Notes under the pieces: model-generated | What the model was told of the DNA's origin: nothing | The model's database searches: none | The model's input: the letters and a program-made list of their open reading frames with translations, nothing else | NCBI GenBank assembly: GCA_001949185.1 | Contig: BDGG01000002.1 | Coordinates: 6,166,772 to 6,230,771, forward strand | Direction: 5' to 3' | DNA from: Ramazzottius varieornatus | Taxonomy: Eukaryota > Tardigrada > Eutardigrada > Parachela > Ramazzottiidae | DNA: 64,000 nt | Made by a program: the position numbers and the translations under genes | Shown: piece by piece, positions 35,279-47,200 of the stretch | Layout of the letters: every line of letters begins with the position of its first letter | Numbering within the stretch: position 1 is the stretch's first letter

Positions 35279-36203
35279 GAACGGCTTAAAAAAAGGAATT
35301 CTCCGAACACCAGGCAGTAGAGATAACAGCCGCTAAAACTGTTGTTATTTTAGGACGGTTCCTTGGTAGTACTTTTAACTGATAATTCATGACCTTTTAA
35401 TTACTGGATCTGGATGAAACTGCTTTAGTGATGAAAGTGTTGAGGAAGAAAGTTATCTTTTCCCGTTGACACATGGATCTATATATATAATATATTATAA
35501 TAAAAACCCAGCGACACAATTTGATATATTGACATTACATTAGATGATCTGCGGTCGGGGCATATTGTGTTAAGACTACAGTGGAACTCTGGCAGCCCGG
35601 GCTTATTAAATTAAGATTTTACTAGATCGCGATACCCTTATACCAACATCACTGGTCTCCGCATGCCTGACTACGGCTGATGTCAGCTGCCCCAGACGTC
35701 ACGAAATAATGCGTTAAAAATCTAGCCGGCTCGACCACAATACTGCCTGACGGAACAGATGACCAAACGCCAATGAGACACTTGATCGGCTTTCCACTCT
35801 GGCATATCGTGGTCACTCGTCAGTTCGATAACATAGTCAACGTGATGTTCCGCAATGTTTGAAGGAGCTGAAATCTTCTGATAAAGTTGCGCCTGCGGAA
35901 ATCATTGCGCCGACGTGAGAAGTAGAGCTCGTAAAAACCGCTAAAATTGGGTTCGAACACCAAATGTTCGGTTTGGGACGAAAGAATGTGCGCACCGATC
36001 ACAAATTTCCTCTTTCCGACCGTTCACAGCAGGCTGTACGTGGCAAATGGGTAATTTTTGATATTAGGCTGGGTAAATCATCCGGCCATCGCTGCCCCGC
36101 TGTACTGTACAAGCACGAAAAACTTTGCTGCGATTCTTACCCTTACGCTAGTCGTTTTGAAGGTCTTCTCGTTGACGGATACTGCTAAGGAAAAAGGAGT
36201 ATC

Positions 36204-38526
36204 ATGTCGGAGGATAGTAAAGATTCGGATGATTGGGAAGCCGTCGAGTCAGCTAATGTCGAGGACGAAGAGGACCAACTTCCGGTTGCTTCCACACCTG
36301 TTGAAATCGACGTACCACTCGACGGTTCGGCGAAGAAGGTTAAAAAAAAGGACCTAGAAGCATTGCTGCTAGCTCGATTGAAGCGAAAAGAGAAAGAGAT
36401 GAACGTTGACATCCACAAAGTCCATGTGTTGTGCTGTTTGACTCACGGCTTCTACCTGAACGACACTATCGGCCACAACGTAGACCTCCTGGGGACAGCT
36501 CTGTCACAGTGGAGTATGCCGGTCGTCCAGAAGATCTGTCAGGATACTAATTCTATCGAACTGGATGCTCGTCGACTGCATCTGTTGGTGCAGTCCATTA
36601 AAGGCAACTTTCCTCTGAAGGACGTTAAAGATGATGTCACCGATACAACTAACACCGTCGCCGATCTGAAACGAGCACTGGTTCAGAAACGGTGTGGATC
36701 GTATCTACATCAAGTTCTCATCACCGTCTTAATGCTACGATGTCTTGGTCTGGACGTAAGGTTGATCTACAGTATGCAGCCTCGACCTGTGATGAAACTA
36801 CTTCAAGAAAAACCCGCATCTCGAAATACCGATAAAAGTTCCGGTACTGTAGAATCCCCGTACTTTAGCGGTAAGGGTCCTTCCAAGCCTTCTTCGAGCA
36901 AAGCAACCCAACTGGAGCCCAGCAAGAAAGCAAAGACGTTCTCGAAGACGAACGGAAGTACGAGAACTTCCGGTGGGAAGAAATCAGTTTCCGATGCTGA
37001 CGAAGATTTTGAACCGGTGCCAAAGAAACTTCGCTCGAGTGCATCCACACCGTCGAAATCTCCTTCCAAGAACAAAATCCCAGAAGCAAGAACTCCAACT
37101 TCAACGCTCAGGAGCGCTTCGCAGCGATCGACACCAAAGAAAAGCAGCGTGTCGAGCAAATTGCTTGTCGGTGGATTTGATTACTGGATAGATGTATATT
37201 GCTCTCGACTCAAGTCTTACGTTGCAGTATCCCAGTCTGCCCATGTAGACGGTGCCAACCAACATACGAACTGTGAGAAAAGCGCAACCCAACCTGTCCA
37301 CTATGTTGTGGCATTCGGCGAGAAAAACGAAGCTAAAGATGTCACGGCTATGTTCTCGTCGGACTTCCTAACTAATACCCGGAAGCTACAAGCAGATCCC
37401 GGCTGGTGGAAGAAAACTCTGAGCATGTTTCGTCCTGGAAACCTTCTTCGGGACGCTGATGAAGATGACGCGATTCGAGAACTCTTGCTAAAACGTCCGT
37501 TACCAAAATCCGTGCAAGAGTATAAAGGCCATCCTTTGTATGTGTTGGAACGTCACTTGTTGAAGTACGAAGCTCTGTATCCTCCGAACACTGCTCCTGT
37601 TCACAAGATCAGGAACGAGCCGGTGTACCTAAAGGAGCTTGTGCATTCTCTGAAGACAAGGGAAAACTGGCTGAAGGAAGCAAGGGTGATCAAGCTTGGA
37701 GAAAAGCCTTACAAAGAGGTTCGGAAAGCGAAACGCGGACACAAGAAAATTTCCCAGCTGGCTGCGCTCGCTGGAATTCCCAGCACGTGCAAGGAAGAAT
37801 CGTCTGGCCTGTTCGGAAGATGGCAGACGGAAGACTATACTCCGCCAGTTGCTGAGAATGTGAGCGCAAATATTCAGAAAAATGGATCTACATTAATGTT
37901 GATTTTACGTTTTCAGGGAATCGTACCGCGTAACGAGCATGGCAATGTGGACATGTTCAAGGTGAGAAACGAACATGAAGTTGGGACTGCCCGGGTATAC
38001 TCGAAGAATTTTAGAGCGCATGTCATCATTGAAATCTTGTTGAGATGAGACAATCAGAAAATCATCATTTGTCGCAGCCCTCCATGTTACCTATCGGATG
38101 CGCCCACATTCACATCAAGGATATCCATAAGGTCGCTAAAAGGCTGAACATTGACTGTGCAGCTGCGATGATTGGATGGGACTTTGCCGGTGGACACTGT
38201 CATCCAGTGATGGACGGCTGGATAGTGTGTCAGGAATACGAAGAAACGTTACTCGATGCATGGAACAACCAGCAGGTATCTCTAAATAATGTTATAGAAA
38301 TTTACTTTCATGACGTGAAGCTGACGTGATGTTCTTTCAGTTCAAAGTGGAGGAGGAAGAAAAGGAAGCGAAGTCGAAAAAAGCTATAGACAACTGGAGG
38401 AGGCTGATTCGAAACCTGAGGTTGAGACGAGACCTCGAACGGAAGTACGGTTCTGCGCAGGGGGGCGCGTCAGAAGAGAGAAAGAAGCCTCCCGAACCGG
38501 AAGTCATCGAGATTGATTCAGAGTAA
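36204..38526 (+). CDS. XPC: XPC/Rad4 DNA damage recognition protein
   Basis: Exons 36204-37859, 37917-37961, 38078-38275 and 38341-38526 join in phase to 694 residues. The first very large exon holds an acidic N-terminus, the first half of the transglutaminase-like fold (CGSYLHQVLITVLMLRCLG), a long Ser/Lys-rich insert (about residues 220-320), then FDYWIDVYC, HYVVAFGEKNEAKDVT and the BHD1 start HPLYVLERHLLKYEALYP. Exons 2 and 3 complete BHD2/BHD3: GIVPRNEHGNVDMFK, PIGCAHI, AAAMIGWDF and HPVMDGWIVCQEYEE. A basic coiled tail follows. XPC finds helix-distorting lesions and recruits TFIIH in global-genome nucleotide excision repair, partnering RAD23 and centrin. The gene is shorter than human XPC, chiefly in the N-terminal region. 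It converges on the shavenoid-like gene 417 bases downstream. Confidence 0.94.
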
Positions 38527-38943
38527 GCTATCCTATACAACCCGCATTTCAGAGATTAAACAGAGCCCCATTCTCGTGGTATTGCTGGTCTTGAACCCTG
38601 GGATCTTCGTCGTGTTCAGTTGAACGCCTAGGATTTGTGGTACATCCAGGATAATTAATTTTCTTCTGGTTTGAGTATTGGGATTCGAGTTTCGGAAGGC
38701 TTCATTTGAAGGACTCAGCCAGAGTCCGTATGTAGTAGTTAGCATGCTTTGCGTTCACGCTTCGTGGAGGTTTCCTTTCAAAAGACCGAACTTATGGTAC
38801 TAGTGTACGATTATGCTTCGGGTGGTTCATGTGGCAGTCTTTGTACAGCGCCACGTTGTGTTTAAGCTGAAGGGAGAGGTGTATTTGAGCACAAGAAAGA
38901 AAGCTATGACGTCATCGCAGAGAAGCCTGTTTTCAGAGCAGTC
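38527..38943. other. Convergent 3' spacer between XPC and the shavenoid-like gene
   Basis: Only the 3' UTRs of the two convergent genes are expected here. No gene was seen. An ATTAAA at 38556-38561 could serve as an XPC polyadenylation signal. Confidence 0.4.
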
Positions 38944-41900
38944 TTATCTAGAAGGAACATTTATCACATTTGGTGTAACGTTTGCCGAGATGATTTTCTT
39001 CCTCGATATAACCGGGAGCGAGGTCGTGACTTGTTTTCTTGCATAACGTTCGCTGGACGTATTGCTGTTCACTTCGTCTTCTATACCGGAGTCTTTTTCG
39101 CGAGCAGATTCGGTGCCGCTTCTGTCCGATACTTTATCGTCATAGTCATCGTCTTCAAGGCGTCTCTTGATCGATCGTGCTGGATTAACGGCTGTAGTCT
39201 TTGGTAACTTTGTAGCGCAGTTGTTCGAGACAGTAGCAACCGTCTTCACTTGGCTGCTCTTGATAGCTTCATCACTCGTGTCTGGCGCAGGCTTTTCGCG
39301 ATTAGCTGTCTGTTGAAGAGACTCATCCGACCCCCATTCATCCTTGAGGATCTGTGACCAGTCTCGTTCACCTTGCTGATGACGCCCTGCCTGCAGTGAC
39401 ATCGCGGTCTGTGGGGAACTCTTGGGATCGTGGTTTAGCACCACCGCGTCGAGACCACGGGCCTGGGGAAGGGTTGAACTGTTTTGGGCGTTCTGCACAC
39501 GAATCAGTTCAGCGTTTATTTGCTGCAGTTGATCGTTGCTTGAACGATCTAGAGTATCGTTCTTCCCTTTTCCAGGTTTGTTTTCTTCGTCGATGATCTC
39601 CAGATGGGGAAGGAACTTTCGTTTGTCGAGTCGGCTCTTGGTGATGTTGACCATGCAGTGGATTTGCGCTATACGTAGAAAAGATAAAATCTCATAAGAG
39701 CTCGAGTAGGTTTTCGATTGGCTGTGATTAGATTTGCCAGAGCGTAGCTGGTGGAATTAAGGCAGAGTAATTACCTCGAAAACTTTCCGCTTCGTAAGGA
39801 GGGTTCTTCAGGCATTCGACATCGAGGTAATCAGGGTCGAAGTAAATTTTCCGCCGTCGGATGGGCGGTTTTGGCAGAAGCTTGTTTTCATGTCGATCGT
39901 GTAACACAACTTGGAGCTGATCATGCTTGCGCAGGGCTTCTGGTGTTTGTACGATCAGAACATCGTTGAGAAAGAACGGTGGCGGACTGTACAGGTAGCG
40001 TAATGACAAAGGAAGACTTCCTCTTCTGTTCAAGCTGGTTTGATACTTTGTCTGAAAAGAAAGGTTTGTAAGTTCTGGTTGAGTAATGGAATATTGATTG
40101 ATACTAAAAGAAGTCTTCTCTTACGACGAACGCTCATGCGAAGTAGGAAAATATTTGGCAGGCTGCATCACGGCCACGTACCTCGTCTGACCATGAGGAA
40201 CTGGACAAGGAAGTTTTGGATACTTCCGAGCCGTCGTTGGCTGCGAGGCCTACCGGTAAGCCAGCAGATCCCGGCTCGCTATCCTCACATGCCATATTGT
40301 CGTGATAGTCCAGGGATCGTTCATCCTTTCGGGATTTTTTCTTGTTTTTTCGTAGTCTGGATGCTACGAACATGGCTAGGACGATGATGTACAGCACGCC
40401 TAAGGCGCCACCACAAGCAGCGGCCACAATGACGCCCGTTTCAATGGCATCATTGAAGTGTGATGACGGTGCGGTGTCCATCAAGGCCGCTGACTTTACA
40501 AGTCCTGAGGTTCCGGCAATGCGCATAAGGAAGCACAAGTTGACTGAAGGTAGCTTGGTGGAACTACACATGGATGTCAGGAGCACAATTCGCCCTTGAA
40601 GGAAGTTTGCTTGCTCGGATGATCCGAGCCACTAATAAAAATGGAGCGCCACGTTAGGTAAACGAACAAACGAACTCCACCTCATAAAAACACACCGGGC
40701 GAGAAGTGATCTATTTATAATCCCGCTCAGCTTACTTGTAGATTATAAATGATGTATTTCGGCTTTGCTTGTCTCGCCGACAGCGTTGTCTCTACTAATC
40801 TGAAGCGCGGGTAGTGATTTCCCAAATGGATAGTGGAGAATGGCGCCCATCCATCCGCTGAAAGGAACTGGCATTCCACAATGTGACAAATAGCATCGCC
40901 GTGCTCCTCTTCCCCTACAAGAAAATGAAACCTCAACGTTTGTACCAATGTCAGCCCGGAGGGGACTATGAGCATGCCCGTCTAACAAATTACACGTACC
41001 GGGAAAAGTTAAATTAATTTGGCGGCGGATGGTATGCCCGAAAGCCGGCAGATGGACAGTTGGATTTACTTCTTGAGATAAGCCGTCAGACAAACTTCCA
41101 TAGGGACAACCTGAAAAAAAACAAAACATTGTGGTGCCCGAATGTCGTATCGGCGTTGTATCGGAGCGGCTTCGACGTCATCGCGGTCTGCGAGGCGCAT
41201 ACTCCAGCTTCTGCGCCTTGCTAGAATGCGATGACGCCGGGCGCTCGCCGTAATCGAGTAGACTATAGAAGAAGTAGATTGTAAGGGTAGTTTGGTAAAG
41301 GTTCGACGAGAAGGAGTTTCTGGCGGGCTCTCGACCTCTCGTTCCTTATTGGTAGTTTACGAAACTGTTTCTTTGTGTAAAATGCACTTCTTAAACTGAA
41401 TTTTCTGATACTTTTTTTCCTGGATGCTACAAAGCGAAGCTACAAAGCCAGGCGGAATCAGATTTTTCTGCTCTTCCGGTATCGTGCAGTGTTGCAGCGT
41501 AAAATGTAAACTGTGCTGTACCGCAACATCCGGCTTCCGCCCGAAAGTGAATAAACTTGATCTTCAGTGGACAATGCAATATTTGGCACACCGATTGTTG
41601 ATCTGATTTCAGCTTGCTGCCTTATTAACAATCAAGAGCTCTTGGCGTATTACCATAGTTCTAGCGGTTGCTGAACTCGCAGTTTTTTTCCCATTGATTT
41701 TAGTGGCAACGACAATGCTACCTGAGTAAACAAGCGTCTGTTTTTGGCTGCAATCGACTTTCGCCGACACCACCAAAGAATACGCAACACAACCTATATG
41801 GCAAAGCTATGGTCTGCGGAGAGGATCCACACCACTGTAAATGGAGGAAATGCCATCGACGAAAGAAAATCCAGTTTGTCTGAACTAAATATAGGGAGTC

Positions 41901-42878
41901 TAATTTTGAAGTTAGTCGGTCGTTGACCACTTCACTGGGTATTACCTTCAACAAAAACTCTGCCGACATCTGAGATCGGACCATACGGATATCACATGGA
42001 GACCAAATGCAAACGCTGTGTTCGGACTCTGTTCGATTTTATGAATCAGGAGAGGACCAGGAACCATAAAAACGAGGCTGGGGTTCTGGCGGCTATACTA
42101 TTTTTCCCTGGAAGGTACTGAGAACCAACTGTATATTTTTCGCAAAGATATTTAAATTTGTAAAACCTTTCCGGCCACGAGATCTTCCGCCAACATTTTC
42201 AATATTGAACTTCCTGTTAAATCTACATTACAAGATACACACAGTACACGCAATGTAATCGGTTATAACAACAAGGAAAGTAACCTCAATGCATTTGACA
42301 CCGCTCGTGTTGAAATATATGGAGCATAGAGCCAGGTCAGTGTGCGAACTTTCACTTGGTGCATAGCAAATAGTGATCACTGATCAGCAAAGAAAGCGAA
42401 CCGACGATTAGAACCTAGCGAAGCGCGCCGTCTTCGGGCGTAACGCTTTCAAATAAATTTTGGGAACCCTCTGTATTAACTCAAAGTGTAATTAGTATCC
42501 CGCCTTTGTGATCGGCAAGAAACTCCAGATTGCTCGAAGCTTACCCGCAACATCGGGGACTTGCCGCACGCAGGTTGCCGTATTGTCCTGGTAAATAGGT
42601 GTTTGGGTCGGACACTCGCAGCCACAATTGTTCATTTCCACCACACTGGCGGGTAAACTTGAAGACGAACGAAATCTACATCCGTTCCTACTGTCACAAG
42701 CACTTGAGTTGTGCGCTGAGAAACGGTCGGGCGTATTCTCAAATCTCGTAACACGGACGGGTGGCGCCGTCGATCCTGAGACTCCCACCGCCCTGGGACT
42801 AAACACAAGCGTCATCCCCAGCGATAATATCATAAATGTTTGCCGTAATGTAGTCCATATAAAGTTCCAGTTCATCAT
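38944..42878 (-). CDS. Shavenoid/kulich-like single-pass membrane protein
   Basis: Six exons (42878-42545, 41110-41000, 40914-40736, 40631-40182, 40051-39775, 39668-38944) sum to exactly 692 codons including the stop, so 691 residues. Order: a signal or anchor segment near the first Met; a Cys-rich motif CGCECPTQTPIYQDN; an ectodomain with CQFLSADGW, WLGSSEQANFLQGRIVLL and a last Cys before the membrane; one membrane helix (TGVIVAAACGGALGVLYIIV); then a long cytoplasmic part with RRRKIYFDPDYLD, and KSRLDKRKFLPHLEIIDEE, followed by an acidic Ser-rich tail. This motif order fits, from memory, the Drosophila Shavenoid (kulich) family, which is needed to form actin-based epidermal hairs and wing trichomes. 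The first intron is about 1.4 kb, unusually long for this window. The family call was not checked by search. Confidence 0.65.
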
Positions 42879-44254
42879 GCAGTAAACACATATCGAACTC
42901 TTCAGATCAGTCTTCAGAAGGATATCGGGCCAGCTATGGTTGAGCACCAAGGATGCGGCGGAAACCGAAGCCGGGCCGTAAACACGAAAGTATTAGTCCA
43001 CTAAATTCGACACCATAACGTTCCCCCGCCGTTCCGGAAGATCAAAGCGGTAAATTGCCTGTCCATCCTCAGCAATTAAGACTCGAGAGTAATGACTACG
43101 TTGAATCGTGACGCCTTCACTGATTTTTCTTGTACTCGCATTTGCCGCTTGAGCATTTGCTCGCGTACGAACGCCTAGACGTTAGAAAAAAGTTAGAGTA
43201 CAGTCGACGTACTTACGTTAGAGACCTTGTTAAGGAATGCGGAGGACAAGCTATACTGGTTAACGTATAAGACGCGATGGGAGAAGCATGAAAAGAGAAC
43301 ACTCAGAACACATTTGTACTGCTTTCACCTGGCCGATCAACCGAACGAACCGCCCACGATGGGCTTGCGAAGCTTTTTCGATCTGTTATGTGGTCTGGAC
43401 CCGCGGTGACGTCGGCTCATGGCTCCTCAGTTCGTACGTATACACCGCCATTGTTCGGACCTATATTGATCCAGAATGAACTCTAAACAGCTTCGAGGGC
43501 TGGATTGCGTGAGAACATGATCAGAATTTATATTCCTTATCGTTGTTGGCTGTCGCAATCTTGGCACTTGGTCCTTTTTTTACGCACAGACAGTCGCCCG
43601 AGTACCCACCGGAAACCGAAATATCGCGTCTGAAACTCGGATGCGAGCCGCGCCTGTTTTGTCTTCGTGCAAAGTTCGAGCTCGGCTTAATGATTCTACG
43701 TCAGACCTTTGTTCGCATTGTCCAGATCCGACATGTGACGGATGATCTGTTATCGCTGGCTTTAGTCAAACTTCAAACCAGTGGCGCACTCTGCATGGCA
43801 TACAGCATACACGCCTCGCCACGGTTCTTGGTCCCGTATAAATAGTGGTCTTATCAATTTTATGTTCATTTAGACGGCTCTTTGAAAGTACGAACTTGTG
43901 CGGGTGCCTGAAGTCTTTCCCACAGGCGCTGGGAACAAGGTATTGTTGTTTGTCTCACTCCGTGATGATTCCGTGTTTGGAGCATGCGTAACAGTAACCA
44001 TTCTGCCTGTGGCATAGTGTTTGCACTTCGTGTGTGGCTGAGAGAAATTCATTTGGCCACTTGTTGCTTGCTCGGAACTTGGCACTCGTAGTATACTTTC
44101 TCTGAGTGACGGAAATCACAACGCATCTGCTTCTGTCATTCATTAGTTGGGCTGAAGGCTCCACTCACGTCTGGATATTCGGCCAAACCCCATCTGGAAG
44201 AAGAAGAAGAAGAAGCATGGACTTTCTCTCCCAGGAATACTGATGATTAGGAAG
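42879..44254. other. Shared upstream region of the shavenoid-like and IP3 receptor genes
   Basis: The two genes diverge from here, so both promoters are expected in it. No gene was recognised. A short GAA-rich run (AAGAAGAAGAAGAAGAAG) lies at about 44200-44215, just before the IP3 receptor start. Confidence 0.4.
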
Positions 44255-47200
44255 ATGCTGGGCCTCAACGAAGACACCAGCGTTTCTTTCCTACGCATGG
44301 GAGACATTGTGTCTCTCTATGCAGAGGGAATATCCAACGATGCGAGCCCGGATTCGGGATTCCTCTCGTCGCTCGGGTAGGGAGTATTCTAAAGCCACAT
44401 CGGGTTTCACTATATATGTACGACACGTTGGTGTTGCAGGCTAGTAGACGAAAGATGCATCGTCCAACCGGATGCTGGAACGTTGGACGTTCCTCCACGA
44501 AAGTTTCGAGGTATGCTGTCGGTACAGTCACTTGCTATTTGCGAAATAACGGTGGCGTGCTGGGAACGTTAAAGTTAAAGCCTCCGTGCAGTCGCAGGCA
44601 TCAAACTCAACAGGTGGCCGACAGTAACTTCTGGTCATCTGCTGACGATGGTGCAGTAATGGTTCTTGCACCTATTAGCTCGAATAATCGGGGTTTACTT
44701 GTTCCAGATTGCCTGTTCAAGATTTGTCCGATGAGTCGGTACACTGCTCAGAATCAATTCCGGAAAAGCAAGCTAGCGCGCCAGCAGACAAACTCGTTCA
44801 CCCTCACCCCATCTTCCCTTATGAGCAAACTCCATGTAAGAGGCCGGAAGCTCATTCTTTTGCTTTGAGCATTAATTGCTACGACTGCAATATTGCTTTT
44901 CATCCCAGCATGCCGCCGAAATCGAGAAAAAGCAAAACGACAACGAGAGCAAGAAGCTCATGGGAACTCCCATCTTATATGGAGCGATCGTGCAGGTATG
45001 TACTGGACAATCTTGGTCTACCATGGGCTATGTGTTCGGGTAGGAGTTCTAAGAACGTTTTCCAAAGAACTATGTTTCAGTTCCTGCACCTCAAGAGCAA
45101 TAAATTCCTAACCGTGAACAAGCATTTACCGGCCATGGTGGAGAAGAACGCCATGCGGGTGCATCTTGACTCTGCCGGAAACGAAGGGTCTTGGTTCTAC
45201 ATCTCACCGTTCTATCGGTTACGGGCCAAGGGGGATACGGTGAGCTGGTGTACAGGTTGGTCGGCAAACTTTCTCATTTCGAACGAATGTTTTCGCGACA
45301 GGTGGTTGCCGGCGATCAGGTTATTATCATACCCGTAAACGCAGCGCAGCCGTTACATGTGAGTTCCATGTCCTTGAGTGACTATCCCGGATGCCGGGAA
45401 GTCAACGCAATTCAAAGTCTGGAGCCTTGCCCGTGGAAGCTGTCAGTTTATATGGATTACAAGGACGCCTCATCGGAGCACATTTTGAAATCTGTGAGAG
45501 TTCTACGTCTTACACCTAACTTACACTCTAGTGCTTCTCATAGAAGGAATTCTCCATTGCTACCACATTATATATTTTTGCAGGGGGACGTGATCCGACT
45601 GTTCCATTCCGAGGAGGAAAAGTTTTTAACTCTGGACGATTATCAAAAGAAACAGTACGTGTTTCTGCGGGTAACGGCAAGAGGGAGCGCCGCAACGGCC
45701 ACTAGCTCGAAAGCCTTATGGGAAGTGGAAATCGTAAAGAATGATCCCTGCCGAGGTGGGCGTGCCACATGGGATAGTCTGTTCCGGTTCAAGCACTTGG
45801 CCACCGGAGCTTTCCTGTCTGCCCAGGTACCAGCTAAGAAAGCCATGACTGCCACATCACACTGTAAACCGTTCCAAAGCCTTTCCTATCAGGAGGGTCG
45901 TGACAGAATAGCTTTGTTTAGTCGCCGGATCTGCATACTACCTAAGATTCCGTCCTTACTTTTTAGGTGGACAACGACACTACAAGCGATGTCGTTAGGA
46001 ACAAGTTGCGTGGAGGACCGGGCACGCCTGTCTACTATTTAACGCCGCACACACAAGATTTCGACCGAACTTGCCTGTTTGAGCTTCATCCAACGACATC
46101 TGTGAAGCGCGGATCGTCCATTCCAAAGTATGTTTGTGTTTGTCTTAGATAACACTAGCTACTCTGACACGTACAGCACCGAAACCATTATTGTATCTCC
46201 GTAGAAAGCAAACATTCGCACGGTTCAAACACTACGACACAAACTCCTGGATACACAGTACGACGATATCGTTCGACAAGACGCCACCTGCTGGAACGAA
46301 AACCGGAAGTGAGCCCTGGCGGCCCGTCATGGACAAAGTGGGACTTGCCGTTCAGCGCGACGATAAAGAAGCTTTTGCGATCGTCCCTGTGGCAGCCGAC
46401 GAAGGTAATGTGCTTTTGAATGACTGGTATGACGAATACTTCCTTATAAATTCGTGATTTTTCAGTTCGGGATCTGGACTTCGCAAACGATACGGCTAAG
46501 AGCTTGGCCGGCATCAACAGCAAGATTGCAGACCGAACGGCAACACGAAGTGACATCAGTATTCTGCGAAAGGTTCTTACCGACACCATCTACTTCGTGG
46601 CTGATACTCCGGACAAAGGAGGCGACTGCCTTGAGATGGTGGCCGAAACTCTCAACCGGGAAAAACAGAAGCTGATGCGCGAACAGAACGTCCTAAAACA
46701 GGTACTCAAACGAATACCGAGAAGAACGAGCTAGTTCCTTTTGAAACGTGTCCCTATCCAGGTATTCGCGATCTTGCGGACACCTTTCGCGGATGAGACT
46801 GTGCTGGAAAAGAAACCTTACTTCTACCTGGAGGATCTGAACGATCCCCGTCAGGCACATCTGAAACAAGTGATGCGCTACTGCTATCGGCTACTGCGTC
46901 TGGCACAGCAGGACTACCGCAAAAATCAGGCATGTGCTGAGCCTGTACTCTGATCAATGTTACCTGTTCACAACTGACATCCCACAGGAGTACGTTGCGA
47001 AAGAGTTCAGCCTGATGCAACGCCAAATAGGCTACGACATCTTAGCCGAGGATACTATTACAGCGCTGCTACATGGGAACCGGAAGTTGCTGGAAAAGCA
47101 CATCACGGAGAAAGAAATCAACACGTTCATCAAACTTGCCCAACGGAACAAAGATAGCAAGTAGGACTTTTTTTAGTCTTCCATCCATTCGATACTCCTT

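Larger units (their letters stand above)
34109..36203. other. Repeat-bearing spacer between PLCXD and XPC
   Basis: No gene was recognised. It must hold the PLCXD and XPC promoters, since the genes diverge. It contains the pentanucleotide array, the long inverted repeat and a hairpin listed separately, plus an AT-rich run (TATATATATAATATATTATAAT) near 35480-35500. Confidence 0.5.
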
